Assembly: GCA_021018815.1 (NCBI GenBank) | Contig: JAITYX010000007.1 | Coordinates: forward strand, 10,354,001-10,418,000 | Length of the DNA stretch: 64,000 nt | Reading direction: 5' to 3' | Origin: Talinum fruticosum | Taxonomy: Eukaryota; Streptophyta; Magnoliopsida; Caryophyllales; Talinaceae | In this document: in pieces, positions 52,730 to 64,000 of the stretch | Layout: every line of letters starts with the position of its first letter | Numbering within the stretch: the first letter of the stretch is position 1 | Notes under the pieces: model-generated | Seen by the model: the letters and a program-made list of their open reading frames with translations, nothing else | Databases searched by the model: none | What the model was told of the DNA's origin: nothing | Position numbers and translations under genes: made by a program

Positions 52730-54659
52730 ATATGTCACATCGTTGTCAAATATTCATAAAACTCCCTATTTATTCTTTTATCTTATTATTTTTTAACACA
52801 TATTCTTGGAATATAAACTCTCAGATATATAATAGATTTGCCAGACCTCTAATAAACTAAAGGCTAGTTTGCTATGCGGCCTAGACCTCTAATTGTATTA
52901 GTGGAAGTAATGGACTCATAAGATTATGTGGTAAGATTAGTAGATTACTTGACAATTGAAGTATTGACCGTGTGGGTATGTATGAATTACCTAAATTACG
53001 GCTTTTAAGAGTTGTAATTTGAGATATTTACAATGTAGCAATATAATAGGTGTTTTGATATGTCGAGACGATCCTCAAGATGACATTGTCCGGACCAATA
53101 AGATCTTAGATCGATGGTCAAGATTGAGGTTTTGAATACAATAGGTCTCGGGTTTCCTTTCATCAATTATATTGTATTGCCATTTATAGTTCATCTTGAC
53201 CAAAAAAAAAAAAACTCCGTCCCCTGTCCCCGGTACCAGCAAATGTTTTACATGTTTGATACGTTTTGAACCAAACCTAGCTAGTAGCCACCCAGCAATG
53301 TGGGAGTTGGATCTGGTGACACTGTATTAATGGCAACAGAAGCGTAAAGAAAGACTTAGGGTTGTTGATGACAGAGAATGTATATTCATAGTATGAATCC
53401 AACAGTAGGAATGAGATGGGCAGATGCAGAAAGCAGAGAGAGTATGTTTTCGCCATTATAGACAGTAACGCGGAATCATCGATTAATCAATACAAAGTGA
53501 AATTGGATCAAACCGCCAAGAGAGACAAGAGAAAGTGTTGAAAGTTAATGCCCAGCTAATTATTAGCCAAAACTCATTCATGCTTGTGGGGTCTTTTCTC
53601 ATGTGCTTGGGCCTTGCCATGCAGTTGAGGAATTTATTTTCGACGTTGAAAAAATCCCATGCAATTTAATGCTCTCTCTCTCCCCCTCCCTCCCTCTCTA
53701 TATCTCTCAAATTCTGGAATGGTTAATTCATTGATAATTGTTCATTAAATGTTCCTACGTACATCAATTATCAGCTGCGAAGGTTGATGCAGTGGAATTA
53801 TTCGGATTATTTTTACAACTTGTATAAAATTTGTATTAGTGAAGCTAGCTGACATTACGATAGTCTACATGATGATAAAGAAGCAACAAAGCATTGTTGA
53901 AAACATTGTTGAAAATTCTAGTGCTAAGGAAAAAGTACAAGTGGTATCAAAAGGATTCTCCTACTCTTTCCGAGTATTCGAGAAAGTGTAGAGATTGATA
54001 AGTTGTGGAATTATGTCCTAAAGGAGATAACATTCTTGTTATAAGGAGGATTACAAGAAGTTCGAAGAAGAAAATGAACGCCAAACAACTGTTTGAAATC
54101 GAGTACAAGATTCAAGAACAATTTTACTCTTTTAGTCACTTATTTGCTCTTTTTATATGACTTAACAATATCTTTTTAGTTAGTTGTGTTTTGCTTATTA
54201 GCTAGTCTTTATACTTTGTCTTTTGACATTTACCTTATATTTAACCATATAACTATTGAAAGAAATATATTAATGATTACCATACTTCCTTCTTCCCCCT
54301 CCCCCCAAAAAAAAAAAAAAAAGAAAAAGAAGGCAGTATAATTAAGCACTTACAATTAACCTAGAATGCAAAATAACCTAGGAGAAATGGGAACAATTCT
54401 CCATCACTTCGTAATCGATCAAATTTTCTTGACTAGGGATCAACATACGCCACCCTACTTGCTAAACTCTATATACTAGCTAGACGTAGGAAATTTAAGT
54501 TCATATATATATATATATATATATAATTCTAGAAAAAATTATATTTTTTTACTAGGGGTCTTTAATTTAGACACTTACAATTGTAATTTAATAGCAATCT
54601 AAACATCAAATATCATCCAATAAACGTAGGTATAACTATTTCAATTGCATTAAAGGAGA
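52730..54659. other. Intergenic AT-rich DNA, no gene seen
   Basis: A possible SINE fragment lies at about 53060-53170 (box B-like GGTCTCGGGTTTCC). A poly-A tract occurs at 54308-54322 and a 20-bp AT run at 54505-54526. Nothing else can be supported. Confidence 0.4.
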
Positions 54660-54664
54660 TATAA

Positions 54665-54924
54665 AAGTGTCTTACTACGGTTCTTAGGTAAGAACCATAG
54701 TAAAAAGTGGACCATTCCCCAAATTTTTGGCCAAAAGGAGGGATTTTGGGTCCAGACCTATTACTAAGGTTCTGGAGAAGAATCGTAATAATAGGATGTC
54801 TTTATTATGGTTTTGAACTGTAGTAAAAGAGTCTCATCTACTATTACGTTCACATACACGATACTTGTTAACCGTAATAAAAGGTATTTTTGAACCGTAA
54901 TAAAAAATAATTAGTGTAATAGTG
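54665..54924. mobile_element. CACTA-like terminal fragment
   Basis: Subterminal repeats alternate TTACTACGGTTC, GAACCGTAATAAAA and their complements, and the stretch ends in TAGTG at 54920-54924, as at one end of CACTA elements. No CACTA at the other end and no transposase were found, so only one end remains. Confidence 0.4.
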
Positions 54925-55084
54925 AAATGAGATATAGAAGTGTCCATTAAAAGTCAATCTCAAAAATATATACATAACATAGTATAAGCATATTAATAAC
55001 TCTGTTAAAAGGGAAATTACTAATTACTAATTAATAATACTATTAAAAAAAAGCTCCTTTCAAATACAAGGGAGGTATATATAG

Positions 55085-55245
55085 GCTCTTTGGGATAGCC
55101 TAGTGATAGAAAAACTAGTTTTCACAAGGAAGATTAAAGTTCGATTCTCCCTGAGATGTGTGCATGTATTAGAATGTCGATTAAGATATAAGTAATTATA
55201 GGCCGATTAACTAAAGCCTATTTAGGGAGAAGATGAAATAAAATA
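55085..55245 (+). mobile_element. tRNA-derived SINE-like relic
   Basis: Box A-like TAGCCTAGTGATAG and box B-like AAAGTTCGATTCTCCC are spaced about 35 bases apart, followed by GTGTGCATGTATTAGAATG-type body sequence. It is the clearest SINE-like head in the window. Confidence 0.65.
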
Positions 55246-56615
55246 GAAGCTGGAGGTGTCCTAATCTTTGCCAAAGTTGCTGATGATGATAGATGGTACT
55301 GTGTATATATATATATATATATATGTGCCCAAGTCTACATCAAATTAATTATATTTCAGCCATTCATTGATTATCTCTCTCCTTATACGTATCCGATCCA
55401 AATTCTGAAACTCATTCATTAAAAATTGCCTCAAAATTGATTATGTTTTTTTGTAAGACTGAGTATATAGTATAAAATGTTTCTTGGTCATGCATGCATT
55501 ATACTTAATATAAAGATGCATTTATTTAGCTCATTTTCTTTATTGAATTTTAAGAATACCTTAGGGGAAAAAATTATTTTGGCTTTGAACCCCTTTTTTT
55601 TTATATATAATTTTGATTGTCAGGTCTATTCTGATGACATTTCAGGACTATTCCGATGACGCTACCTAAAATGGAAGAAAAATAACAGATATTTAGAACG
55701 AATTGGAAGGAATTGAAAGAAATTGAAACAACTGGAAAGGAGTTGAAAGAAGTTATAAAAAATGGAAAGAAATTGAGAGAAATCAAAAGATATATGGAAA
55801 GAAAACCTTATGATGCTAGAAAAAATAAAAAGTTAGGGCAATAAGATGTCTTTAGTTAGTTTGATAAGCATAAAAAATTCCATTGGAGTTTCGTAAAAAC
55901 TGTAAAAATTAATATAGAACCATCATAGCATATATATAAATATATAATGCAGTAACTAATATTGGATTATTGCATAGAAATATGTCGAACTTCAGATCAT
56001 ATTGCTCATAATATTCTGAACAATTGATTTATCTCGTATCATCCCCAACGTTATAACTAATATTTTTAGTATCCCATACTTTAAAATATTAGTGATCAAT
56101 GTCCCGAAATTAAAGTCAATTTTTCAAAGTATGTGATATTAAAAAATATTTAATTTTAAAGGTGGGGATGATATAGGGTAAATTAATATTTTTTTAGGTT
56201 GTGATTTCATGAGTCACATATTTAGTGTAAACTTCTATAGTAAGTACTGATGAAAGTATATAGTTAGGGTTCAGATCGAAATCGGGACAAACATCAAAGG
56301 GCGCCAATCAGTTATCCGTCAGAATCAAACCCTAACTGATTAGCTAGCTTTTGATGCCATAATTTGATCTCTTTTAATTTCTATAAATCACTTGTGAAGA
56401 AAAAAAAGGCATGTGATCCTCTCAAATAAATGCTGATCAACAAATTGGGTAATCTTTTTTATTTAAAACCCAAAAAAAAGAGAAAAATTTGCAATATGAA
56501 AAAGTAGGCATTGTTCAACCATAATTCGCCCAGCAGTTGGTAGTTGAGTTGTGATTTAATGCACTTAAGTCTATGGTGTACAAGCTGGCTTAGCTAGCCT
56601 TGTGTGAAATTTCCC

Positions 56616-56625
56616 TCTATTTAAG
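56616..56625 (+). promoter_or_regulatory. TATA-like box of the glycine-rich gene
   Basis: TCTATTTAAG stands about 65 bases before the start codon at 56689, the right distance for a short leader. Confidence 0.45.
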
Positions 56626-56688
56626 CCCGAAGCTTGTTATTTTCTTAGCATCAAACTAGCTAGAATTCCTCTCTCCAAAACGATATTA

Positions 56689-58224
56689 ATGGGGGTACTA
56701 AGAAACTTTCTTTGTTGTTTTTACTTTGCTTTCATGTTGCCATATCAAGTGTCAATGCTAGGCATGTGGTGACTACAAGGAGTGAAGATGATGAGAAGTT
56801 CCTCTTTAGTAAGGGTGGTGGATTTGGAGGCGGCTTTGGAGGCGGGGGTGGAGGTGGAGGTGGTTTGGGGGCGGTGGAGGATTTGGAGGTGGTGGTGGAG
56901 GAGGATTAGGAGGTGGTGCTGGTGGTGGTTTTGGTGGAGGTGCCGGTGGTGGAGGTGGTTTAGGCCATGGCATTGGCGGTGGTCTTGGTGGAGGAGCTGG
57001 TGGTGGAGGTGGACTAGGTGGTGGAGGCCTAGGTGGTCTCGGTGATGGCATTGGCGGTGGTCTTGGTGGAGGCGGCTTAGGTGGAGGCATTGGCCCTGGC
57101 ATTGGTGGTGGTCTTGGTGGAGGTGGCCTAGGTGGAGGCATTGGCCATGGCATTGGGGGTGGTCTTGGTGGAGGTGGCCTAGGTGGAGGCATTGGCCATG
57201 GCATTGGTGGTGGTCCTGGGGGTGGTCTTGGAGGAGGAATTGGCCATGGAGGGGGACTTGGTAGTGGAATTGCCAAAGGCGGAGGTCTTGGGGGTGGTAT
57301 TGGTGGAGGCATTGGAAAAGGTGGTGGGCTTGGTCTTGGTCACCACTTTGGCGGTGGGATTGGAAAAGGCGGCGGTCTTGGTGGTGGCATAGGGGAGGAA
57401 TTGGTAAAGGTGGAGGACTTGGAGGTGGCATTGGAAAAGGTGGAGGCCTTGGAGGTGGTATCGGTAAAGGTGGAGGTCTAGGAGGTGGCGGTGGCTTTGG
57501 AAAGGGTGGTGGACTAGGTGGTGGCATTGGAAAAGGTGGCGGCCTTGGTGGTGGTGTTGGGGGTGGAATTGGCAAAGGTGGAGGACTTGGAGGTGGCATC
57601 GGCAAAGGTGGAGGTCTTGGTGGCGGCATTGGAAAAGGTGGTGGCCTCGGTGGTGGTGTTGGAGGTGGAATTGGTAAAGGTGGAGGACTTGGAGGAGGAA
57701 TTGGCAAAGGTTTAGGTGGTGGAATTGGTGGTGGCATTGGAAAAGGTGGCGGACTTGGTGGTGGTGTTGGGGGAGGAATCGGTAAAGGCGGAGGACTTGG
57801 AGGGGGAATTGGCAAAGGTCTAGGTGGTGGAATTGGTGGTGGCATTGGAAAAGGTGGCGGCCTTGGTGGTGGTGTTGGGGGTGGAATTGGTAAAGGAGGA
57901 GGACTTGGAGGGGGCATCGGTAAAGGTCTAGGTGGTGGAATTGGCGGTGGAATTGGCAAAGGAGGAGGTCTAGGCGGTGGAATTGGTGGTGGAGGAGGCT
58001 TCGGGAAGGGAGGCGGTCTTGGAGGTGGCTTTGGGAAAGGTGGTGGCTTCGGAGGTGGTATTGGAACAGGTGGAGGCTTTGGTGGTGGCGGTGGCTTTGG
58101 AAAGGGTGGTGGTCTTGGAGGAGGCTTTGGCAAAGGTGGTGGATTCGGTGGGGGAATAGGGAGCGGTCTTGGTGGTGGATTTGGAGGAGGAGGTGGCGGC
58201 GGATTTGGTGGTGGACACCACTAA
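56689..58224 (+). CDS. Secreted glycine-rich protein, cell-wall type
   Basis: After restoring three single bases the product is 512 residues. It starts MGVLRNFL followed by a hydrophobic stretch to FHVAISSVNA, a convincing signal peptide with cleavage before RHVVTTRSEDDEKFLFSKGG. The rest is almost entirely Gly-rich: GGGIGKGGGLGGG, GGGLGGGIGHGIGG and similar, ending GGGGGFGGGHH. The family is placed in the plant cell wall as structural protein; the partner is unknown. Frame breaks are at T3 56711-56713, G5 56867-56871 and G4 57392-57395, each one base short; the total then divides by three and the last frame ends on a natural stop. A 34-36-residue higher-order repeat lies at 57523-57950. The name of any closest homologue is not certain. 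Confidence 0.85.
57523..57950 (+). repeat. 102-108-bp higher-order coding repeat
   Basis: The GGCATTGGAAAAGGTGG landmark recurs at about 57523, 57625, 57733 and 57841, spacing 102, 108 and 108 bases. All spacings are multiples of three, so unit gain or loss keeps the frame. Confidence 0.85.
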
Positions 58225-60640
58225 TTTCCATGCAGGCTTCAGTTTACTTATGCATGGGGTAGCTTCACGTGAATGTTACTATCTACAATTGAGATAATTC
58301 CTTATCTATTTACATTAAGCTAATTAAGCTCGAATTTGTTGAGACTATTTATGTTATTTATATTTCATTTTCCGTTAAATTTGCTTCTGTTTTTTTTTAA
58401 ATATTTTATTTTAGTTATCATATTTGTAATTTTGTACCAAAAATTACTATATGTATTAATGAATCAGTACTTTTGCTCAGTTTTATTTTCGCTTATTAAA
58501 GAAGCCTACCAACAATCTTGGGAAGAAACTAAATGAGTGTCAGTTGTAGATTGACAGCTTTTTTCATTGATTCAATTGAATTACCACAAAATGAATTCAT
58601 TTCATGTGAAGTATTATCTGCGCACCAACCTTTTTTTTTTTTTCCTTGGAGGGCAGGGGGTTCCTTTAGTGGATGAGTGAAGGCTAAAATAGGGTATAAA
58701 ATTAGAGTTTGTAAAAGATTAATTATTGCGTACTAAGAAACATATATAATGTGCTTAAACTCGACATTTATTTCTTATAACTCGTATTTAAAGTTGGCAT
58801 GTTTTAATGGAACTATAATAAGTTCGCTAAACACTAATTTGAGAACTGGGATTTACTACATTTACACTTATGGTATTGTAATATTATTTTTAACGCAAAT
58901 TTATTACGTGTTCTATACTCAAACTTATTAGGTCAAGAAAGAATAGTGATATTAATCTTAAAAATTGAGATAAACTAACAAGAAGAAATATATATTCATC
59001 AAAAGATTTCATTTGTTTGAGACTGAATTTAGATAAAGAATTTTGAAATAAATAGACGTATTGGACACTCGTAAGGATTAAATAATGAAATAAAGATTTG
59101 TACGTAATAGTATTAATGAAATTTTTAGTATATATGTATATAAGTTAGATCGTATTTAACCAAATCGTTTAATACATTTCTCGCATTAAAATTGATGTGA
59201 AATTATCTCATCTATATTATTTTTTTCCTCATAACTTGAGCAAATTAAGCTACTAAAACCAAAGAAATTATCTCATCTATCACATTGAGTTTTGGAGCCA
59301 AGCATGCAATTATCAGAGGCACAATAAATACAGGGAATTTGTTAGTTTTTTAAAAAATAATGTGATCAAAATTGAGTTGAAGGGGGAAATAAAATTAAAT
59401 TCGTGCACAGTTGGCCAATGAATGTGGATATCCTTAATTCACATTGATTTCATAGTCCTGGAGAAAAGGAGAAGGGGCCAATCCTTCCAAAATAAATTAA
59501 AAAAGAAAAAAATAAATGAACAAAGGATCAAAAAAGAAAAGAAAACAGAATAGAAGACGTTACAGAACAGACAACAAAAGAAGAGGGGGGTTGGGGGTTG
59601 AGAGAGCAGGGCATGGGAAACAGGGGGTTTATTTGCTTGCCTCAGTTGTGCTCTGGTGATCTTCAATCAACAGTTATAAATTTAATTACAAATTAAAAAT
59701 GAAATAGATGTTAGTTTTTATTTATTTTCCCAATTATATCTTTTTTCGGTAGGTAGGAGTTGTAACTTGTATGATTCATTAAATAAGATTTAAATTTAAA
59801 ATTTTATATCATGATTAAACTTTGAGATATGGGAGTAGGTGAGTCGAACTAGTTCAAGAGTGTTTATCAATTAATTTTTTTTTGGGCTTGACATGACAAA
59901 GTGAAGTTGATCAAGTCTCACTTACCGAATCTAAAGAACTTGAGTATAACTAAATCAAATTGAGCTGACGAGCCTATAAATTTGAAAGAGATTTAAGACT
60001 TTTTTTTAAAAAATTTTGTTTATAAACTTATTTTGGCTAAGAATTATTATTTATAGCCGTGGCAGGACAATAATATTTTCATCTTTAAGCCCAACTTTCC
60101 ACAATCTATCTTTTATCTTGCCCCTTCTCTTCGAAATTTAAAAATCTATCATTTTATTTTCACAAACTCACTTATATAAAAGTAAAACTACAGTACTTAT
60201 ACTATGTATTTTGTAGTGTTACTTGTATAAAATTGTACCACGCTCGCCTGACTATTCAACTACCAATATATATATATATTTTTCTAGAAAAATGATAGCC
60301 TCAAGAACTTTATTAGGTAACCAACATCTTCACTATGGGATGTTAGAGAAAATTTTAGGTGTCAAAATAAAGATAAAAAACAAAATTCTAGAAAAAATAA
60401 TCATAACTTTAAAGTTATTTTTTTTAACTTTCCATACTTTAAAAATATTAACATTGTTATGTTAATAACGAGTCAAAATACATTCAAATTACACTCATAA
60501 TAGTATTTTTTAGAGATTATTTTCACAATTGAAGGGGATAAAAATATTAAAGAAACAAAAGGCCCCCCATCCCCATGCTGAAAAGGCTCACGTTGGCCTA
60601 ATTATACTGTTTATTAGCATAACGACGGAATAAAATCTGG
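58225..60640. other. 3' flank of the glycine-rich gene and intergenic DNA
   Basis: AT-rich, no gene seen. A 75-codon minus-strand frame at 59439-59666 is hydrophobic and low in complexity, without family signal. The final part is the presumed promoter of the next gene. Confidence 0.45.
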
Positions 60641-61187
60641 AGAGAGAAGTTGAACGAATCATTGTCATTTGTGCACGCAGTTGACCATGGAGTGAGAGTC
60701 CAGGGAAGAAGAAGAAGAAGAAGAAGAAGCGGGTGTGGGTGTGGGACCCAATGGGACATTCTTCAGCTAATTAACTGGCAAATCTCTTTCCTTAAAAGAA
60801 CACTCTCAATTCCTCATTTAAAAACAATGCTCGATCCTTTCTCCACACAATCCCCTAAAATTCTCAAGAATCAGGGCTTTTGGAGTTCTAGATTTTTGGG
60901 TTTTTCTCCAATTGAGATTTCACCCCTTCTTCTTTTCGTACTTTTCGCCACTCCCTTCTTCTACTGCTCTCAAAACACTAGCCTTTTGAACCCACATCCA
61001 CCATTTTTTTCCTGCATGTATAGAGGGGGACAGAGAAGAAAGAGCCGACAGAAGGGAAATTGGTTGGTGGGTCTTAGGATTCTTGCCAATTTATCGCATT
61101 CCGGGGCTTTTTGCTCAGGAGAAAGTGAAAATGGGTGTTGGGTTTGACCTTTTGTGGGCTCCTTCAACCCTTTTGCTCAATCAACAG
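60640..61187 (+). other. Likely 5' leader exon of the NPG/NPGR-like gene
   Basis: A GAA repeat at 60704-60729 and pyrimidine-rich sequence precede a donor AACAG/GTATAC at 61187. A 165-codon open frame here (60650-61147) has no recognisable family and is better read as leader. Whether this exon joins the coding exon at 61904 is inferred from order and orientation only. Confidence 0.45.
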
Positions 61188-61903
61188 GTATACATACCCT
61201 TTCTTTTTCTTTTTATCCTGCAATTATGATTCAGACTTATTTTCTTCCTTTTGGGATCACTGTTTAGACTTTAATGAGTGTTGTGAAACATTGTGTTTGG
61301 ATTTATTGGCTAATTAATGCCTTAATTTTGGCCTTTCATTGTGATTATCTGATGTTCCATTCATTGAAAATGATTACCCATGTTGTTCATTCTTTCAAAT
61401 TCAGTTTTTTGTTGGGTGTTTCTGAACATGTTCTTCAGTTTGAAGGGGAGTGGGGATCCAGGGTTTTATGTAGCACTGAGCCTCAAGGGCATGGAAATGT
61501 GTTTGCTCATGGGTCTCAGAAATGGGTTTGTGACTGATGCTGCTCCTTGTTTCAAGGAAAATTTTGATCAGGGTGTTTTGTTTTAAGAATATTTTCCCCC
61601 TTCTTAGGAACCCTTGTTTTTTTTTTTTGTGGTTGGGAGAAGGGAGGGGGGAGTGCAGATCCCTAAGTTATGATCATCATGGAGAGAGGAGAATTTGGAT
61701 TTGAGAGATCAGAAGTCTAAATTTTGACATAAATGCGTTAGAATCCAGCAGTCTTGGAATTCTCTTTGTTTAAACCCTTCTGCTGGAAAATTCTCTACGA
61801 TATTTCTGGGGCAGATTTATCAGTTTCTGTTAAAAGGACTAAGGATCCTCTGACGTTTTCTGTTATGTGTATTGTGGGTGTAAGACAAGAACCTGTCAGT
61901 GAT

Positions 61904-62158
61904 ATGAAAGCTAACCACCAAACAAGAAGGCGGACAGCAGGTGTTAGAGTTGAGTTGAAGAAGATGATGAAGTGTATTTTCTTAGGGAGGCAAGTGAGGG
62001 CAGGAAAAACTAAAGCAGCAGAATCATCCCTGGAAGCGCAGGATCATTCGGTCAGTAGTGTTTCCACTCGAGCTGCTGTGGCTGAAACAAATACAAATAC
62101 AAGCAACATTGAAGAAGCTGAGTCAACTCTGCGTGAAAGTGGTTACCTGAACTATGAG
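61904..62158 (+). CDS. NPG1/NPGR-like calmodulin-binding TPR protein, first coding exon (partial)
   Basis: The frame from ATG 61904 reads MKANHQTRRRTAGVRVELKK, then MMKCIFLGRQVRAGKTKAAE (an internal start at 61964 is also possible). It ends NIEEAESTLRESGYLNYE at a donor GAG/GTCTGT at 62158. EEAESTLRE followed by LNYE is the characteristic start of the NPG1 and NPGR1/2 family of Arabidopsis, TPR proteins that bind calmodulin and are needed for pollen germination or cell-wall secretion. The MKC motif resembles NPGR2, but the paralogue is undecided. The following exon (starting EARALLGRLEY in the family) was not found before the right edge, so the intron is longer than 1.8 kb and most of the gene lies outside. 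Frame is open upstream to 61754. Confidence 0.7.
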
Positions 62159-64000
62159 GTCTGTCTATCAATGCTTTCCTTCTACGGTATCATTTATGTA
62201 TAGCTATTTTGGGAATAGTGTTAAGATCACGTCATGTTAAGAATATACATTTGGAAAGTGCATGTAGAGTATTGCCATTCATTTATTGCAGCAAAATATT
62301 TACGTTTTTGTGGCCGTTTCTGCATGTGCAAAAAGTTTTCTTGCGTTCTGCGTGATTGCATAACTGCAATTCATATGCTAGAAGTAACGGGGATTTTTAG
62401 TCATTTTTTCTCCATTGTCATTCCAACTAGAAGGGTTTTGATGTTGTTGGCTAATTTATATCAAGTTGTTGAGGTTACCATTTGACATTGTATGCCTTAG
62501 GGCCTGTTCGAACTTACATACAAAATGCACATAAACATAAACAAATATGAACATAAACGAACACAAAAGAGCATAAACGAACATAAACGAACAGAAACGA
62601 ACATAAATGAACAAAAATGAGTTGTTAAAATAAGAAACAAACGAACATAAAAGAATATAAACGAACATAAAATATAAATAGATTATGTTTTTCATGTAAA
62701 GTCGAATAGACCCTTAAGGAGCTTAACTCTAGCACGTACGGAGATCTATAGTTAGTCTTAAGTTACTTGATGAGACTAGCTAGGTCAAGGGGTGAAGATA
62801 TAGTATGCCTTGATAAGCTTAAGTCTAACGTGCATGGAGCTATAGCGAGTCTTGATTGACGAGAATATCTAAGGAGATCAATGATGAAGATATATTATCC
62901 AACTTGATCTATCTAATCATCATCATCATCATCATCATCATCGAAGCGATGTCGGCATCAAACAAATAGTTTGATCCCCAATGTATTGTATAGTGGTTAA
63001 TACTAAGGGTAATTTTGCTGATATCTCTCATCAAAGCATTTAAAACCTTAGCTAACCCAATCTGGTAAGTGGCATTGAGCATGCAAACTGCAGTGCCTGT
63101 GCCTAATTGGGCTCTTAATTTCCTGTAGATTTTGCAATTTCAGTTACAGTTTCTAAATTGCTTTATCTGAAGGTGTATTATGGTTTGAATCCTTGAAACT
63201 GGTAACAAAGTAAGGCAGCCCTCCACTGTTCTCTCTCGTCCAAAAAGGGGAACACATTTTAATAAAACTAAAAAGAAATTGGAAAATCTTAAAGCTGTTC
63301 ACCTATTCTAACTATGTGGTTGTATAATATATCATACGTCAATTGGTTCATTCAATCCCATGTAGATTTGTATTATCTGAGCAATCTCTTTGAAGCTTCA
63401 TATGGTTAGTAGAGAGTTAAAAAAGGTGATGATTCTCCCAACTTCATGTTAGTCATCCTTAGATTCCTGACGGTTGATTGTGGGCTCTTGTATAACAGTC
63501 AGAAGGTTCTACTTCTTCAATTTCTCAAGTTTCCGTTTGCTCACTGTTTGCAGTGCGTGCAAGTTCTTTCCCTAAATTTCTGCAATTGTACTAGTTGTGT
63601 GATTGCCAATTGGTTGGACTCTTCTAGTTGTCTGATCTTCATGTGACCGACTGGCTTATACATTTTTATATGAAGTAAAATTTTGAGCTAAAATTGCATT
63701 TGGAATACTAAAAAGCTATATGAGAAGGCTAGATTGAACGGGAAATCCCTTGGATGCTGGTGTTCATGCACTCATGCTGCCATGTAGAGAAGGATTGACT
63801 TTGAATCTAGTAGAATCAGATATTGTTTTGAAAAAGAGTTCATTCATTGTGGTTTATTATGGGTTGGATATGAAGGAATCAAGTTAATTGTTAGAGGTAT
63901 GAAATTAGATTGATGTTTAATGAGAACTTGGGGGTGTACTGCTTATGAGTTTAAAACATGCCTGAATTAAAAATAGAGTAAAAGGTGAGCCTGACAGGCA
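62159..64000 (+). other. Intron of the NPG/NPGR-like gene, to the window edge
   Basis: No TPR-encoding exon is visible on the plus strand. The interval contains a MITE and an ATC microsatellite at 62917-62942. Short open frames such as 63446-63646 have no family signal. Confidence 0.5.
62498..62714. mobile_element. hAT-like MITE with an internal tandem array
   Basis: The left end AGGGCCTGTTCGAACTTACAT and the right end read in reverse, AGGGTCTATTCGACTTTACAT, form 21-bp inverted repeats with four differences. Between them the word ACATAAACGA and variants repeat about ten to fifteen times. The minus-strand open frame through it (FVYVYVHF and similar) is an artefact of the repeat. Confidence 0.75.

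Noticed and set aside
57179..58231. 350-codon minus-strand frame rich in His, Gln and Leu
   Set aside because: It is the third antisense frame of the glycine-rich repeat and has no signal of its own.
60650..61147. 165-codon plus-strand frame
   Set aside because: Contains a GAA repeat giving poly-Arg and a pyrimidine-rich part; better explained as leader exon of the NPG/NPGR-like gene.
1..64000. CRISPR arrays, bacterial operons, phage or viral genes
   Set aside because: Searched by eye on both strands; repeats present are plant microsatellites, MITEs and tandem arrays, with no spacer-type regularity and no prokaryotic gene order.

Overview
The window is nuclear DNA of a flowering plant, almost certainly a eudicot. 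The genes have many short exons with GT–AG introns. Their products match plant families (PHO1 phosphate exporter, fatty alcohol oxidase, peroxisomal PMP22, a KIN14B-interacting WD40 protein, a cell-wall-type glycine-rich protein, an NPG/NPGR TPR protein). The DNA between genes is AT-rich and full of microsatellites, MITEs, SINE-like relics and a plastid insertion. No bacterial, phage or viral feature was seen, and the sequence does not identify the species.

Layout: 1-4.9 kb is repeat DNA with a large imperfect inverted repeat. 5.0-8.5 kb (+) holds the At4g14310-type gene. 8.5-16 kb is intergenic with a hAT-like and a Stowaway-like MITE. 16.1-20.8 kb (+) is the alcohol oxidase, three exons. 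It converges on PHO1 (-), fifteen exons, 29.6-21.6 kb. A hairpin element lies at 31.1 kb. 36.7-32.0 kb (-) is a multi-exon gene I do not recognise. 37-41 kb holds a MITE, a mosaic of two plastid fragments and a 218-bp tandem array. 41.8-44.1 kb (+) is the peroxisomal PMP22 gene, seven exons. 47.6-47.1 kb (-) is a small conserved plant gene. 48-56.6 kb is repeat DNA (SINE-like relics, a deleted hAT transposase, a CACTA-like end). 56.7-58.2 kb (+) is a large glycine-rich protein. From about 60.6 kb to the right edge (+) is the 5' part of an NPG/NPGR-like gene that runs out of the window.

The most consequential observation is that five of the six conserved genes whose whole coding sequence lies in the window are broken by small deletions. 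All of these can be explained as bases missing from short runs, while splice sites and conserved residues stay intact. Splice-phase arithmetic (PHO1, oxidase) and divisibility by three after correction (oxidase, glycine-rich gene) support this. Consensus error from long reads is the likely cause, so the genes should not be called pseudogenes without read-level checks.

The genes are an ordinary plant neighbourhood (phosphate export, lipid oxidation, peroxisome, cytoskeleton partner, cell wall) and show no operon-like cooperation. I found no evidence for an undescribed biological system. The best candidates for novelty are the unrecognised minus-strand gene, the plastid mosaic, the 59-bp-arm hairpin and the glycine-rich array with its long antisense reading frame.
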